Below, one piece after another: positions 1 to 7,174 of a stretch of 18,293 nt of DNA. The notes beneath the pieces are model-generated. The model made no database searches. It had not been told where the DNA came from and saw nothing but the letters and a program-made list of their open reading frames with translations. Both the position numbers and the translations under genes were made by a program. The stretch lies in the NCBI GenBank assembly GCA_041753515.1, contig JBGSUE010000035.1, positions 1 to 18,293 on the forward strand, given 5' to 3'. Numbering within the stretch: position 1 is the first letter of the stretch; each line of letters opens with the position of its first letter. This DNA comes from JBGSUE01 sp041753515 (lineage in GTDB: Bacteria; Patescibacteriota; Microgenomatia; UBA10105; UBA927).

Positions 1-139
1 GACGCTTCCCCGCTTTTCTCCTAGAGACCGAATATCGCTTCAATCACCGTGCTACAATCGAGAAAGATCTACGCATGTTGCTAGCGCAACATCGCCGAAA
101 AGAAAGACTTATAATTTAACATCTAACTGGGCAAGACCC
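1..139 (+). mobile_element. 3' end of an IS1595-family insertion sequence (left copy, partial)
   Basis: This 139-bp segment is repeated exactly, in inverted orientation, at 18155-18293. It contains the 3' end of a transposase frame (3-119) and closes with the presumed IS terminal repeat, which reads GGGTCTTGCCCAGTTAGAT inward from position 139. A short hairpin lies at 75-92 (7-bp arms ATGTTGC/GCAACAT, TAGC loop). The identity stops at 139/140, which marks the IS-host junction. The 8 bases flanking this end (tccattaa) differ from those flanking the other copy (atagtaat), so the two ends are not the two sides of one insertion. The rest of the element is outside the window. The family call rests on the transposase C-terminus and is an inference. 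Confidence 0.75.
3..119 (+). pseudogene. IS1595/ISXO2-like transposase, C-terminal 38 residues (cut by window edge)
   Basis: Frame 3 is open from the window edge to the TAA at 117-119. It ends in a segment containing FLLETEYRFNHR followed by a basic tail (LLAQHRRKERLII). An aromatic/acidic stretch ending in RFNxR just before the stop is characteristic of IS1595/ISXO2-type DDE transposases. The catalytic DDE core is upstream of the window, so it cannot be judged whether the full gene is intact; it is listed as partial. The identical peptide is encoded at the other window end on the - strand. Confidence 0.65.
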
Positions 140-140
140 T

Positions 141-218
141 CCATTAATTATCATTTTCTTTCTGCAGGTTCATGATGGAAAAGGAGTACTGATTGGAATA
201 CGGATTAACGACTTATAG
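141..218 (+). pseudogene. Possible C-terminal remnant of a gene cut by the IS
   Basis: Directly after the IS junction a frame stays open to TAG at 216-218 and encodes a short protein-like tail containing QVHDGKGVLIGIRINDL. It has no start of its own, so it could be the 3' end of a gene interrupted by the insertion. The family was not recognised and the stretch is short enough to be chance. The rest of the 140-324 interval holds the promoter described at 205-232 and a 16-codon ATG frame (254-304) that overlaps the SD-like GAGGAG before the next gene. Confidence 0.22.
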
Positions 219-232
219 CACCGTGGTATACT
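205..232 (+). promoter_or_regulatory. Candidate promoter for the 325-972 gene
   Basis: TTAACG (205-210) and an extended -10, TGG-TATACT (224-232), are separated by 16 bp. The predicted start of transcription near 239 would give a leader of about 85 nt before the ATG at 325. A second TATACT at 294-299 has no recognisable -35. Confidence 0.4.
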
Positions 233-324
233 CATCCTACATCGGTTCGTCTTATGGCGAAGAAGTATCAAAAAAGTCGGATATGTGGAATTATATACTG
301 GTGAGGAGAGACTAACCCACACCT

Positions 325-972
325 ATGAGTACTATCATATTTCAATTGCTATTTCTTCTGATCGTACTGGGGGTCGGGAATATTGGATATAAAGGTAAAT
401 CGTTTGATGGCACCCAATGGAAAAAAATTGCATTGTTGTCCGGATGGTTTATAGTGTGTTCACTGATTCTTTTATGGAATCATTATCGTATCATATCTGT
501 ATCTCTGGATTTTGTGACACTGGGAATATTTGCATTCGTGACGATGTTGTGGATATTGTCTCCGGTAATTATCCGTCGAATCGGATCTTATCCTGATTGG
601 TATTTGAAAGATAAAACTGGCAATGCACGGTTTATGGTGCGATTTGAATATCCGTCAATGACGGTCAAATATTTTGAAGTACTTTTTCAGCAGGCTAGTT
701 TTCTTTATATTATATTTATCATTCTTTCAGGACTTCCCGAATTTACTCTGGTGTTGCGTTTTACGTTCATTGTCGCCGTTATTCACCTGGGCAATCTTCT
801 ATTTTTTCATTATAAATGGGCACTCTTCTATTTTGCTTTGAGTATCCCGATGGCACTTCTTTTTGGATTATTGATACACAGAGGTCTGATATTCATAACT
901 ACGTCAGTGCATTTATTGTTTTATCTTGTATTTAATGCACGTTATTGGTTTTTGACTGACAGTGGCAGTTAA
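325..972 (+). CDS. Hypothetical polytopic membrane protein
   Basis: This 215-aa protein is very hydrophobic. Likely membrane segments lie at about 3-19, 35-52, 61-83, 119-136, 141-161, 165-184 and 187-205, and a basic loop containing RRIGSYPDWYLKDK sits at about 84-97. I do not recognise the family. A CPBP/CAAX-protease assignment was considered, but the expected EExxxR motif is absent. The ATG at 325 follows a purine-rich GAGGAG at 303-308 with an unusually long 16-nt spacing, so the start is probable rather than certain. The gene stands alone: IS debris and a candidate promoter lie upstream, and a separate promoter for the next gene lies downstream. Its role is unknown. Confidence 0.7.
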   Translation: MSTIIFQLLFLLIVLGVGNIGYKGKSFDGTQWKKIALLSGWFIVCSLILLWNHYRIISVSLDFVTLGIFAFVTMLWILSPVIIRRIGSYPDWYLKDKTGNARFMVRFEYPSMTVKYFEVLFQQASFLYIIFIILSGLPEFTLVLRFTFIVAVIHLGNLLFFHYKWALFYFALSIPMALLFGLLIHRGLIFITTSVHLLFYLVFNARYWFLTDSGS

Positions 973-1075
973 TATGATTGTATCTGTAAGAGAGGAGTTC
1001 GTTTTTTAAAACACACAGGATGACTGCATGCCTTTTCTTCACAAATGAGAATACTGTAACGGCGGCTGTGGCGAA

Positions 1076-1104
1076 TTGTCAGAATCATATACACTTGGTA
1101 CACT
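1076..1104 (+). promoter_or_regulatory. Strong promoter positioned for a leaderless mRNA (gene at 1111)
   Basis: TTGTCA (1076-1081) is followed by a 17-bp spacer and TACACT (1099-1104), which is preceded by TGG (extended -10). Only 6 nt separate the -10 from the ATG at 1111, so transcription should start at or next to the A of the start codon. There is no Shine-Dalgarno sequence. Confidence 0.7.
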
Positions 1105-1110
1105 GTACGC

Positions 1111-1953
1111 ATGGAAATCCAGGTAGCTAAACAGCGGGTGTTATTTTTTCACCCTCAGATACCGCTTCAGGAGGCGCAAGAAAGATCATCCGTGAAAAAA
1201 ATTGACGCGTTCGGGGCATTCAATAAAGTAGCCAGTTTATGGCATAAACCGAAAGATGACGATTTTGAATGCACGTATGAAGAGTTCCGGCTTGAGCCTT
1301 TTTGGCATGTGGCCGCAACTGCGAAATATGTATATGATCGTGCATCAACGTACACTGTACCCGTCAGTGATGCAACCGTACAATCGGTAACACTTCACCA
1401 AAAGCAGTATGAAACACAAAACGGCCATATACATGTATCTGTACTTGAGCATTGCAGACAGGAAGAAAAGGAGGAGGTTACTGTCAACGGAGTTGATGGA
1501 AGAAACGATCCAACTATGATGCGGTATCTGGCACTTCAGGCGAAAGACGTGACCGATTCGTTTGAAAAAACACTCCCGAAAAATGCCGTTGTCGTGCCGC
1601 CGCAGACACGTGTATCTGCCATCATGCGGGATTCTCTCGCAAGGATGATTAAAGGTATTCAGGCAGATACCATTCTTGAGGAGCATGTGGAGGTCACGTG
1701 TGTCGATCTGTACTACCGTCCCGTATACGCATTTCAGTATCACTGGAAATCAAAACAAAAAGATGCGATTGTGGAGGTGGATGGATTATCAGGATCAGTG
1801 GGTACGGGAAGCCGCATATTCCGGGAATATATGGGAAAAATTCTTGACCGGAATTTCCTTTTTGATGTTGGCGCGGATGCAGCTGGGATGCTCATTCCCG
1901 GCGGCAGTATCGCCGTCAAGGTGGCTAAAAAATACCTGGATAAAAGTGAATGA
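1111..1953 (+). CDS. Hypothetical soluble protein with PepSY-like C-terminal segment
   Basis: This 280-aa protein has no evident signal peptide. Recognisable blocks are an aromatic core (EPFWHVAATAKYVYDR, about 62-77), a mid-region with VVVPPQTRV, and a C-terminal stretch (YYRPVYAFQYHW, then AIVEVDGLSGSV) that resembles the beta-hairpin of PepSY-type or related small domains. A glycine-rich amphipathic tail (AAGMLIPGGSIAVKVAKKYL) ends the protein. The overall family is not recognised, and the PepSY resemblance is a pattern impression only. The start is fixed by the promoter just upstream, which makes the message leaderless. The gene ends one base before the stop of the convergent gene at 1955-2812. 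Confidence 0.7.
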   Translation: MEIQVAKQRVLFFHPQIPLQEAQERSSVKKIDAFGAFNKVASLWHKPKDDDFECTYEEFRLEPFWHVAATAKYVYDRASTYTVPVSDATVQSVTLHQKQYETQNGHIHVSVLEHCRQEEKEEVTVNGVDGRNDPTMMRYLALQAKDVTDSFEKTLPKNAVVVPPQTRVSAIMRDSLARMIKGIQADTILEEHVEVTCVDLYYRPVYAFQYHWKSKQKDAIVEVDGLSGSVGTGSRIFREYMGKILDRNFLFDVGADAAGMLIPGGSIAVKVAKKYLDKSE

Positions 1954-1954
1954 T

Positions 1955-2812
1955 CTATTGGTATTTTGAGTAGACAAGCGTATCCCGGCGCAGGGTCATG
2001 TATTCGTCGAATAATTCCTTGCGTGCCAGAAGGTCGCTGTCTTTGACCTCGCGGAATTTGTAATTGATCAGGTAATAGTATGAGATTAGCTGGTCGATGT
2101 TGACGCTGTAGCGTACATCCGGCTGGCCCTGCCAGCCGGGGAACACCATCCAATATCCGTCTACATTGAGAACCGTGGCTTTTGCCTCCACAAGGTTACC
2201 CTCAAGATCTTTTACCTGATATTGGTTCTGCAGCTCCACCTGAATGAAATTGTCCAGCTGCAGATACCGTTTGTCGCCGGGAAAGTACAGGACGTCCGCG
2301 GTATATAAGGCCTGAAGACCTGGAACCAGAAAGACGTTCGCAATGGCAAATTTTTCCGGTTCCGACAGCTCTCCGTCGCCTAAAAATTCCTCCAGTTTTT
2401 CCAGGTGGCCCATCCGCAAGAAGTCAACAACAAGCGTGGGTTTTTTGTCATCAGACCAGCCCGGTGTCGCCGTATAGGAACCGTCTGCGATATCGATTGT
2501 CACTTTTGCGTTCTCCAGTTCCGGGACTCGGACAAGGATGCGTTCATTCAGGTTTGAAAACCACGGGAAATTTTTTGTCAGCATATAGATGTCTTCGATT
2601 TTTCCGATTACCAGGTCAACCGTCGGGGGCTGATCCGCCGGGGCAGAGTCGTACACCGGAACATCACGCTGATAAAATGAAACAAAACGCTCGGGGACAG
2701 TCAGGATTTTTGCAAGGATTATTCCAAGTACGATGCCGTAGATGAGGAGGGCCGATTTCGAAAGAAGTGTCTTTTTCCAGATAGAGCTGTCGCCGGACAT
2801 TTTTTTTGCCAT
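1955..2812 (-). CDS. Hypothetical membrane-anchored extracytoplasmic protein
   Basis: This 285-aa protein has a short basic N-terminus and one hydrophobic segment at about 20-37 (LLIYGIVLGIILAKIL) that acts as an uncleaved signal anchor. The remaining ~245 residues are predicted to lie outside the membrane and are rich in acidic and aromatic residues, with short repeated-looking beta motifs (SYTATPGWSDD and YWMVFPGWQGQ, each containing PGW). I do not recognise the family. The start is ATG at 2812; an internal ATG at codon 5 is possible. The divergent spacing to the UbiA-like gene is only 30 bp. A TTGACA (reverse complement at 2847-2852) with a weak GAAAAT 18 bp downstream could drive it. It converges on the 1111-1953 gene with one base between stops. 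Confidence 0.7.
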   Translation of the reverse strand: MAKKMSGDSSIWKKTLLSKSALLIYGIVLGIILAKILTVPERFVSFYQRDVPVYDSAPADQPPTVDLVIGKIEDIYMLTKNFPWFSNLNERILVRVPELENAKVTIDIADGSYTATPGWSDDKKPTLVVDFLRMGHLEKLEEFLGDGELSEPEKFAIANVFLVPGLQALYTADVLYFPGDKRYLQLDNFIQVELQNQYQVKDLEGNLVEAKATVLNVDGYWMVFPGWQGQPDVRYSVNIDQLISYYYLINYKFREVKDSDLLARKELFDEYMTLRRDTLVYSKYQ

Positions 2813-2828
2813 ATCTATAAAGATTTTC

Positions 2829-2837
2829 TGCTATAGT
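2829..2837 (+). promoter_or_regulatory. Extended -10 promoter of the prenyl-lipid operon
   Basis: TGC-TATAGT (2829-2837) lies 5 nt before the ATG at 2843 (8 nt before the second ATG at 2846), with no Shine-Dalgarno. TTGCCA at 2806-2811 is 20 bp upstream, too far for an ideal -35, so activity would rely on the extended -10. It lies in a 30-bp divergent intergenic region. Confidence 0.5.
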
Positions 2838-2842
2838 AATGA

Positions 2843-3703
2843 ATGATGTCAAGCACCATTTCACAAAAAATATCCGGATATCTGAAAGACAGGTTTCCCC
2901 TTCATCACATGCTACCGCTTTCACTCGTTTTCGGATTGGCCTGTTCCCACCCGTTTTCTTTAGGTTCATGGGTGCTGGCGTCAGCCGGTCTTTTCCTGTA
3001 CCTGTTGGAACTGCGGCTGTTGGATGAATTCAAGGATGACGCACACGACCGTACATTTTATCCGGATCGTCCCGTCCAGCGGGGGCTTGTGCGCCTTCAA
3101 GAACTTACCCCGGTACTTATCGCCTGCATATTCGTTCAGACCGTGGTGGTGTTCGCATTTGGGGCAAACATGCTTATGTTTTTGTTTGTCCAGCTGTATA
3201 CGTTTTTCATGAGCCGGGAATTTTTTGCGAAACCATGGATGAGTCGGCACTTTACTATTAATATTATTCTGCATGAATTGATTACACCGGTATTGTTCAT
3301 ATTTCTGTTTTCATACAGCACATCTGAAATTTCTGCGGAAACAATCATTGCGGCATTTCTCTGCGGCATCGGTTTTTTTCTGTTGGAAATGGGCAGGAAA
3401 TTAAAGCCCAGGGAAAAAACCGGGCGGGCGAACGATACATATGTCCAGCGGTACGGGAATCGCAGAGTAGCCGAGATTATAGCCGTTTTACTACTGTTGA
3501 GTGTGGTGCTATCGGTCCCTGTCTATAAAAATACGGCATTCATGATACCGGTTATTGCATATCTGCCGGCTGCAGGATTTCTTCTGGTGAAATATTCCTC
3601 CGGTGAGTGGATACGCATAAGCCGGTTCCTTTTTGCCGGTCTGGTGGTATTTGTATTTTTAAATTTGATACTGCTGTCGGTATCCCGACTCAATCCCGCA
3701 TGA
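2843..3703 (+). CDS. UbiA-like prenyltransferase family membrane protein
   Basis: This 286-aa integral membrane protein belongs to the UbiA superfamily, whose members transfer a polyprenyl chain from its diphosphate to an acceptor in the membrane. The first Asp-rich motif is visible at 61-69 (DEFKDDAHD) and is followed by PDRPVQRG (74-81), the usual RP.xRG-type continuation. The second conserved region is at 182-200 (EMGRKLKP.., then DTY), which fits a subgroup with E..RK...P and DTY and not the classic DxxxD of DGGGP synthase. The acceptor therefore cannot be read from sequence. About eight hydrophobic segments are present. The gene begins at ATG 2843 or 2846 behind an extended -10, making it the first and probably leaderless gene of a four-gene operon. 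Its stop overlaps the next start (ATGA at 3700-3703). Family confidence is good; substrate is inference only. Confidence 0.8.
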   Translation: MMSSTISQKISGYLKDRFPLHHMLPLSLVFGLACSHPFSLGSWVLASAGLFLYLLELRLLDEFKDDAHDRTFYPDRPVQRGLVRLQELTPVLIACIFVQTVVVFAFGANMLMFLFVQLYTFFMSREFFAKPWMSRHFTINIILHELITPVLFIFLFSYSTSEISAETIIAAFLCGIGFFLLEMGRKLKPREKTGRANDTYVQRYGNRRVAEIIAVLLLLSVVLSVPVYKNTAFMIPVIAYLPAAGFLLVKYSSGEWIRISRFLFAGLVVFVFLNLILLSVSRLNPA

Positions 3704-5385
3704 AAGTATTTGATAATTCCAATCTCAATGAAAGCTATGCCGGGATCGTGTCTCCCATGACATTTTCGTTTATCTCCCGGGTGTACCGGCAGGTTTATAT
3801 CCAGTTTTGCAGGCTCTTTGGCGTATCAGAATACGATATCATATCCCACGATGACATGTTTTCACACATGCTTGCGCATATCGGAGGCAGGGCATATTAC
3901 CAGCTGCACAATTGGCACCGGATGTTTCTCCTGTTTCCCGGATATTCCTTTAATGGGAAATTTCTGGAAGACATGATGGGAATTCCTTCACAGTTGCAGG
4001 GGAAGGTGGGAATACAACCGAAAAGAAGATCCGTGTGGGCGTATGGCTACCAGGTGTATATCGCACTGTGTATGGTGTGGATTTTTTTGACGATGGGCTG
4101 GAGAATCCGGCAGTTCAGCATACGCTTTCGGAAAAAATTTGAAACGGGTAAAAAACGTCTGTTGTCGGGGATTATTTCTTCGGACGATTTGATAGCCCGC
4201 CATAGGATCTACGAAGAAATTGAAGCTGATCTCACAAAAGATTTCAGTACGGCAATTGCCAATGATATGGCGGTCATGATATCAAGCGGCATATTCAAAC
4301 TGCTGTGTACAAAATGGTTGGGAAAAAACGGTGAAGCGTATGCGTATAGCATGACGGGCGGAACACTTGGTTTAAAAAGTGCCAAGCCCGGTCGTGAATT
4401 GTTGGAGCTCATACAGCTGATCAGATGTGATACGGCTGTCGGGCAATATATGCTCAAACACAGTGCAGTACAAAGCCTGGCATACCTGAAAAACAATATC
4501 CGGAACCGTAACTTATGGACATCATTCTGCCGGTACCTGGATGAATACGGCTCACGGATTCCCGGCGAACTGAAATTGGAATCTGTCAGTTTTGCGGATA
4601 ATCCCTCTATTCTCATGCGGCTTATCCGCAGCAACCTGGGAAAGAGGGAAATACATATGGACACTGCATTGCCTGAAAAATCAGGGAGACTTACCGGTCT
4701 GAATCCTGTGCAGAACGCAGTCCTTAAAACAGTAAAAATCTGGCTTGATACATCGGTTAGACGAAGGGAGCTGACCAGATTCTATCGGACCCGGATATTT
4801 GATCTGGCCCGCCAGTATATCAATCTGGCCGGTTATTTTTTGCATACGGGAGGCTATATTGATGACCCCAAAGACGTGTATTTCCTTCCGATTGATGCAT
4901 TTGGGAGTCGTTTGACCCCCGGCAGCTGCCGAAAAATTGTGGGGGAGAGGAGGAAAAAAGAATCGTACTACCGCACGCTGACTATGCCACGCAGAATCGT
5001 GTCCGAATCGGATAGTATAGACCTGAAAACATTCGAAAAAGGTCAGACAGGCAAAACTTCGCGCAGTATTGCGGGTACCATTGCCTGCCGGGGTACGGCA
5101 GGAACATCCGTAACAGGGGAAGCGCTGGTCCTTACGGCATTTGATCCGTCAGCGGTTTATGCCGGGAAAATTCTGGTTACGCGCCAGACGGATCCGGGGT
5201 GGACGATCGTATTTCCACTTGTGAAAGCAATCGTGGTGGAGCGCGGCGGAATGCTGTCGCATGCCGCAATTATTTCCCGCGAACTGGGCATTCCGTGTAT
5301 CATGGGGGTAGAAGGTGCAACGGATATGATCCGGTCAGGAGCCCGTATTACCATAGATATGGCGCACTCGAGGGTTGGGTTATGA
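3700..5385 (+). CDS. PEP-utilising (swivelling phosphohistidine) protein lacking the ATP-grasp domain
   Basis: This 561-aa protein has the C-terminal PEP-utiliser mobile domain (about 455-555). Its signature GGMLSHAAIISRELGIP carries the phospho-acceptor His521, preceded by GKILVTRQTDPGW. Upstream, DEYGSRIPGELKLE (281-294) and NESYAGIVSPMTFSF (10-24) match the substrate-binding/linker region of PEP synthase and rifampicin-phosphotransferase proteins. The N-terminal ATP-grasp domain of those enzymes (about 300 residues) is absent, so the protein cannot by itself load the histidine from ATP in the usual way. It may act with a separate ATP-grasp subunit or use another donor. The start at ATG 3700 overlaps the previous stop by 4 nt; a longer upstream reading was rejected because it lies inside the UbiA gene. 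The next gene overlaps by 4 nt as well. The role in lipid chemistry is inferred from context. Confidence 0.8.
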   Translation: MKVFDNSNLNESYAGIVSPMTFSFISRVYRQVYIQFCRLFGVSEYDIISHDDMFSHMLAHIGGRAYYQLHNWHRMFLLFPGYSFNGKFLEDMMGIPSQLQGKVGIQPKRRSVWAYGYQVYIALCMVWIFLTMGWRIRQFSIRFRKKFETGKKRLLSGIISSDDLIARHRIYEEIEADLTKDFSTAIANDMAVMISSGIFKLLCTKWLGKNGEAYAYSMTGGTLGLKSAKPGRELLELIQLIRCDTAVGQYMLKHSAVQSLAYLKNNIRNRNLWTSFCRYLDEYGSRIPGELKLESVSFADNPSILMRLIRSNLGKREIHMDTALPEKSGRLTGLNPVQNAVLKTVKIWLDTSVRRRELTRFYRTRIFDLARQYINLAGYFLHTGGYIDDPKDVYFLPIDAFGSRLTPGSCRKIVGERRKKESYYRTLTMPRRIVSESDSIDLKTFEKGQTGKTSRSIAGTIACRGTAGTSVTGEALVLTAFDPSAVYAGKILVTRQTDPGWTIVFPLVKAIVVERGGMLSHAAIISRELGIPCIMGVEGATDMIRSGARITIDMAHSRVGL

Positions 5386-5966
5386 ACATCCCGAACATCA
5401 TCACGACAGTGTCCATCAGTACCGCGTGTATCGCAATTATTCAGGCGATAAACGGTCAACTGTATTGGAGTATTTTTTTCGGTCTTGCCAGCTTTTTTGT
5501 CGATTGTCTGGATGGATATGCGGCACGGATACTCCATCAGGAATCCGTATTGGGGAGACAGTACGACAGCCTGTCCGATTCATTGGTGTATGTGGTGTGG
5601 CCGGCAATACTCACATATGTGAACTTCGGGCTGCGGGATAGTTATTCGGTATCGGTATTGATTGTTTTTGTCTGTGCAGGCTTGTTCCGCCTGGCACGGT
5701 TCAACAGTATCGGGATGGTTCACACAAAATACGGGTCCGCATACCCCGGTATGCCGGTGGTGTTCAGCCATGTCATCCTGTTGGGGTATGTATTTTCTGG
5801 CTCCCTTCAGCAGTCGAGGCTGTTACTTTTAGAGGCGGCTTTCATCATCCATTCCGTGCTTATGGTTTCCCGGATACCATTCCCGAAACCGGCATCCTCT
5901 TATCCGATAGCTGGAGTAGCGGCAATACTACTATTCTGGTACTTTTTTGGATTGGGATTTCTATGA
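5382..5966 (+). CDS. CDP-alcohol phosphatidyltransferase (PssA/archaetidylserine-synthase-like)
   Basis: This 194-aa membrane enzyme displaces CMP from a CDP-activated lipid with an alcohol head group. The full family signature DxxDGxxARx8GxxxDxxxD is present (D41, D44, G45, A48-R49, G58, D62, D66). Downstream, FRLARFN and YPGMP resemble the conserved region of phosphatidylserine-type and archaetidylserine-type synthases, which favours a serine head group, although inositol-phosphate or others are possible. About six membrane segments fit the family. The ATG at 5382 overlaps the preceding TGA (ATGA), and the stop overlaps the next start in the same way, so translation is coupled. Next to a CarS-like gene, its lipid donor could be a CDP-archaeol-like molecule; this is inferred from context. 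Confidence 0.87.
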   Translation: MNIPNIITTVSISTACIAIIQAINGQLYWSIFFGLASFFVDCLDGYAARILHQESVLGRQYDSLSDSLVYVVWPAILTYVNFGLRDSYSVSVLIVFVCAGLFRLARFNSIGMVHTKYGSAYPGMPVVFSHVILLGYVFSGSLQQSRLLLLEAAFIIHSVLMVSRIPFPKPASSYPIAGVAAILLFWYFFGLGFL

Positions 5967-6574
5967 TCTGGTATGTCCTGATATTTATTTCGATTTTTAT
6001 TTTGGGAGAATTCCTTCATGCATCCGGAATGAAGGCGGATTACACACGAAAACTGGTTCACATATTGAGTGGAGTGACAATCGCCTCAATGCCGTTTTTT
6101 CTCCCACCCGCCGCGATTATATTTACCGGATGTGTTTTTTCTCTGGGCATGTACCTTCTGTATCAAAAAAAAATACTCAAAGGGATCGATGGGGTGCCGT
6201 ATGAGACTGTCGGCGGACCCCTGTTCCCATTGGGCCTTACTGCCGCCTCGGTGATTACGATAAAAAATCCCGCCGCGTTTCAGGCGGCGGTACTCATTGT
6301 AACCATAGCCGATCCGGTTATCTGGTTTGTGTTTACGCGTACGAAACTCAGATCGGCAGATAAAACCATGGCCGGAAGCATGATGTTCGGCATGATTGCC
6401 CTGGTGATCTGGCTTGCCATGGGTTTTGGTGTGGGGGACGTATCCCCCGGATTTTTCGTTTCGGCAATCATTGCCGCATCTATCATTGCGTTGGCAGAAC
6501 ACCATTCTCTATTGGGGAGTGATAATTTGTTCGTCCCCGTTATTGCCGCTGCAGTCGGGACAGTATTTTTGTGA
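5963..6574 (+). CDS. Phytol/dolichol kinase-like (SEC59/DGK1/VTE5) protein
   Basis: This 203-aa polytopic protein belongs to the CTP-dependent kinase group that phosphorylates polyprenols, phytol or diacylglycerol. Visible family marks are RKLVHILSG (29-37), the glycine-rich block GVPYETVGGPLFPLGL (77-92), IADPVIW (115-121) with D117, KTMAGS (134-139) and the C-terminal AEHHSLLGSDNLFVP (178-192), whose SDNL..P is typical. About seven TM segments are predicted. The ATG at 5963 overlaps the previous TGA, making it the last gene of the operon. Its 3' end overlaps the convergent CarS-like gene by 35 bp. A polyprenol or geranylgeraniol-type substrate would suit the neighbourhood, but the sequence alone does not distinguish alcohols. 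Confidence 0.8.
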   Translation: MIWYVLIFISIFILGEFLHASGMKADYTRKLVHILSGVTIASMPFFLPPAAIIFTGCVFSLGMYLLYQKKILKGIDGVPYETVGGPLFPLGLTAASVITIKNPAAFQAAVLIVTIADPVIWFVFTRTKLRSADKTMAGSMMFGMIALVIWLAMGFGVGDVSPGFFVSAIIAASIIALAEHHSLLGSDNLFVPVIAAAVGTVFL

Positions 6575-7127
6575 TAATATGCGGTTTTTGAATCTTTTCT
6601 TTATATCCCCGTGCATACAGGATCATATCAAGGATCAGATGGATTCCCGTACCTGTGATCCATAACAGGATACTTTGAGATGGCGTGATATCCGGTAAGA
6701 CGATATGTGCGGCAAAAAGGGCTCCGATTACGGAATCCGTCTGGTCCCAGACAGAGAGAATGAATCCTAATATGCCGCCGGCATTGTGTGACGGTGCAAT
6801 GCCGAGCCGTCGTTTGATGAAGCTGGTGGGAAGTTCCGCAAGGGCATATCCGGATCCGATGAGAAGTCCCAAATATAATGGATGAACCGGAAACGGCCAG
6901 GGAAAAAAGTGTGTCAGTACAGCCGTTATGATGCCATTTACAACGGGAACGACAATCAAGCCTCTCCAGGTTTTGCTTGTGCCGAGCAGCGGTTTTCCCG
7001 AAAACGTAAAATCCGCATCGACGGGTATAGCCAGGATTTTCATCAGGTTGAAGCGGATGATGAGAAAGTGGTGGATGATGCCCGTGAGAGTAAGCGGAAT
7101 GATGAGAAAGGCAATCAGCACGGACAT
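6540..7127 (-). CDS. carS: CDP-archaeol synthase (CarS)-like CTP transferase
   Basis: This 195-aa protein is polytopic. It carries the CarS/DUF46 hallmarks: SGKPLLGTSKTWRGLIV (43-59, with K52-T53-W-R55-G56), SFIKRRLGI (102-110) and WDQTDSVIGALFA (127-139, with D128-Q129-x-D131). CarS enzymes transfer CMP from CTP to a phosphatidic acid carrying isoprenoid ether chains, giving CDP-archaeol. A few bacteria also encode members. The length fits archaeal CarS (about 170-200 aa). The ATG at 7127 is preceded by TGA-TAAGAT (7137-7145, 9 nt upstream), with no SD. The 3' end overlaps the kinase gene on the other strand. Whether the substrate is a true archaetidic acid or a bacterial analogue cannot be told from sequence. 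Confidence 0.82.
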   Translation of the reverse strand: MSVLIAFLIIPLTLTGIIHHFLIIRFNLMKILAIPVDADFTFSGKPLLGTSKTWRGLIVVPVVNGIITAVLTHFFPWPFPVHPLYLGLLIGSGYALAELPTSFIKRRLGIAPSHNAGGILGFILSVWDQTDSVIGALFAAHIVLPDITPSQSILLWITGTGIHLILDMILYARGYKEKIQKPHIITKILSRLQRQ

Positions 7128-7136
7128 ATACGATTC

Positions 7137-7145
7137 ATCTTATCA
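7137..7145 (-). promoter_or_regulatory. Extended -10 for the CarS-like gene
   Basis: On the - strand TGA-TAAGAT lies 9 nt before the ATG at 7127, with no Shine-Dalgarno and no clear -35. It would give a leader of about 2 nt. The match is modest, and read-through from the amidase gene 47 bp upstream is an alternative. Confidence 0.35.
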
Positions 7146-7174
7146 AATTTTGCTCCCGAATTTTTTGTGGTATA

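Noticed and set aside
75..92. Hairpin ATGTTGC-TAGC-GCAACAT as a terminator
   Set aside because: It lies within the transposase frame, is not followed by a T-run and is moderate in stability.
1..139. Terminal inverted repeats of a linear plasmid or virus
   Set aside because: The repeat is coding (transposase C-terminus) and ends in an IS-like terminal repeat at the point where identity stops. Contig breakage at an IS explains it more simply, although long reads are needed to exclude a linear element.
254..304. 16-codon ATG frame between the candidate promoter and the 325 gene
   Set aside because: It could be a leader peptide, because its TGA overlaps the GAGGAG before 325, but it has no SD, no distinctive residues and is too short to support.
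325..972. CPBP (CAAX-protease-like) identity for the first membrane protein
   Set aside because: The EExxxR motif is absent and only an HxxN resembling part of the signature is visible.
1740..2153. Open frame across the convergent junction of the 1111 and 1955 genes
   Set aside because: It overlaps the ends of two better-supported genes and has a Pro/Arg/Gln-rich, non-protein-like composition.
4209..4664. Antisense open frame of 151 codons inside the PEP-utilising gene
   Set aside because: It has no recognisable family, no SD or promoter, and overlaps a conserved coding frame.
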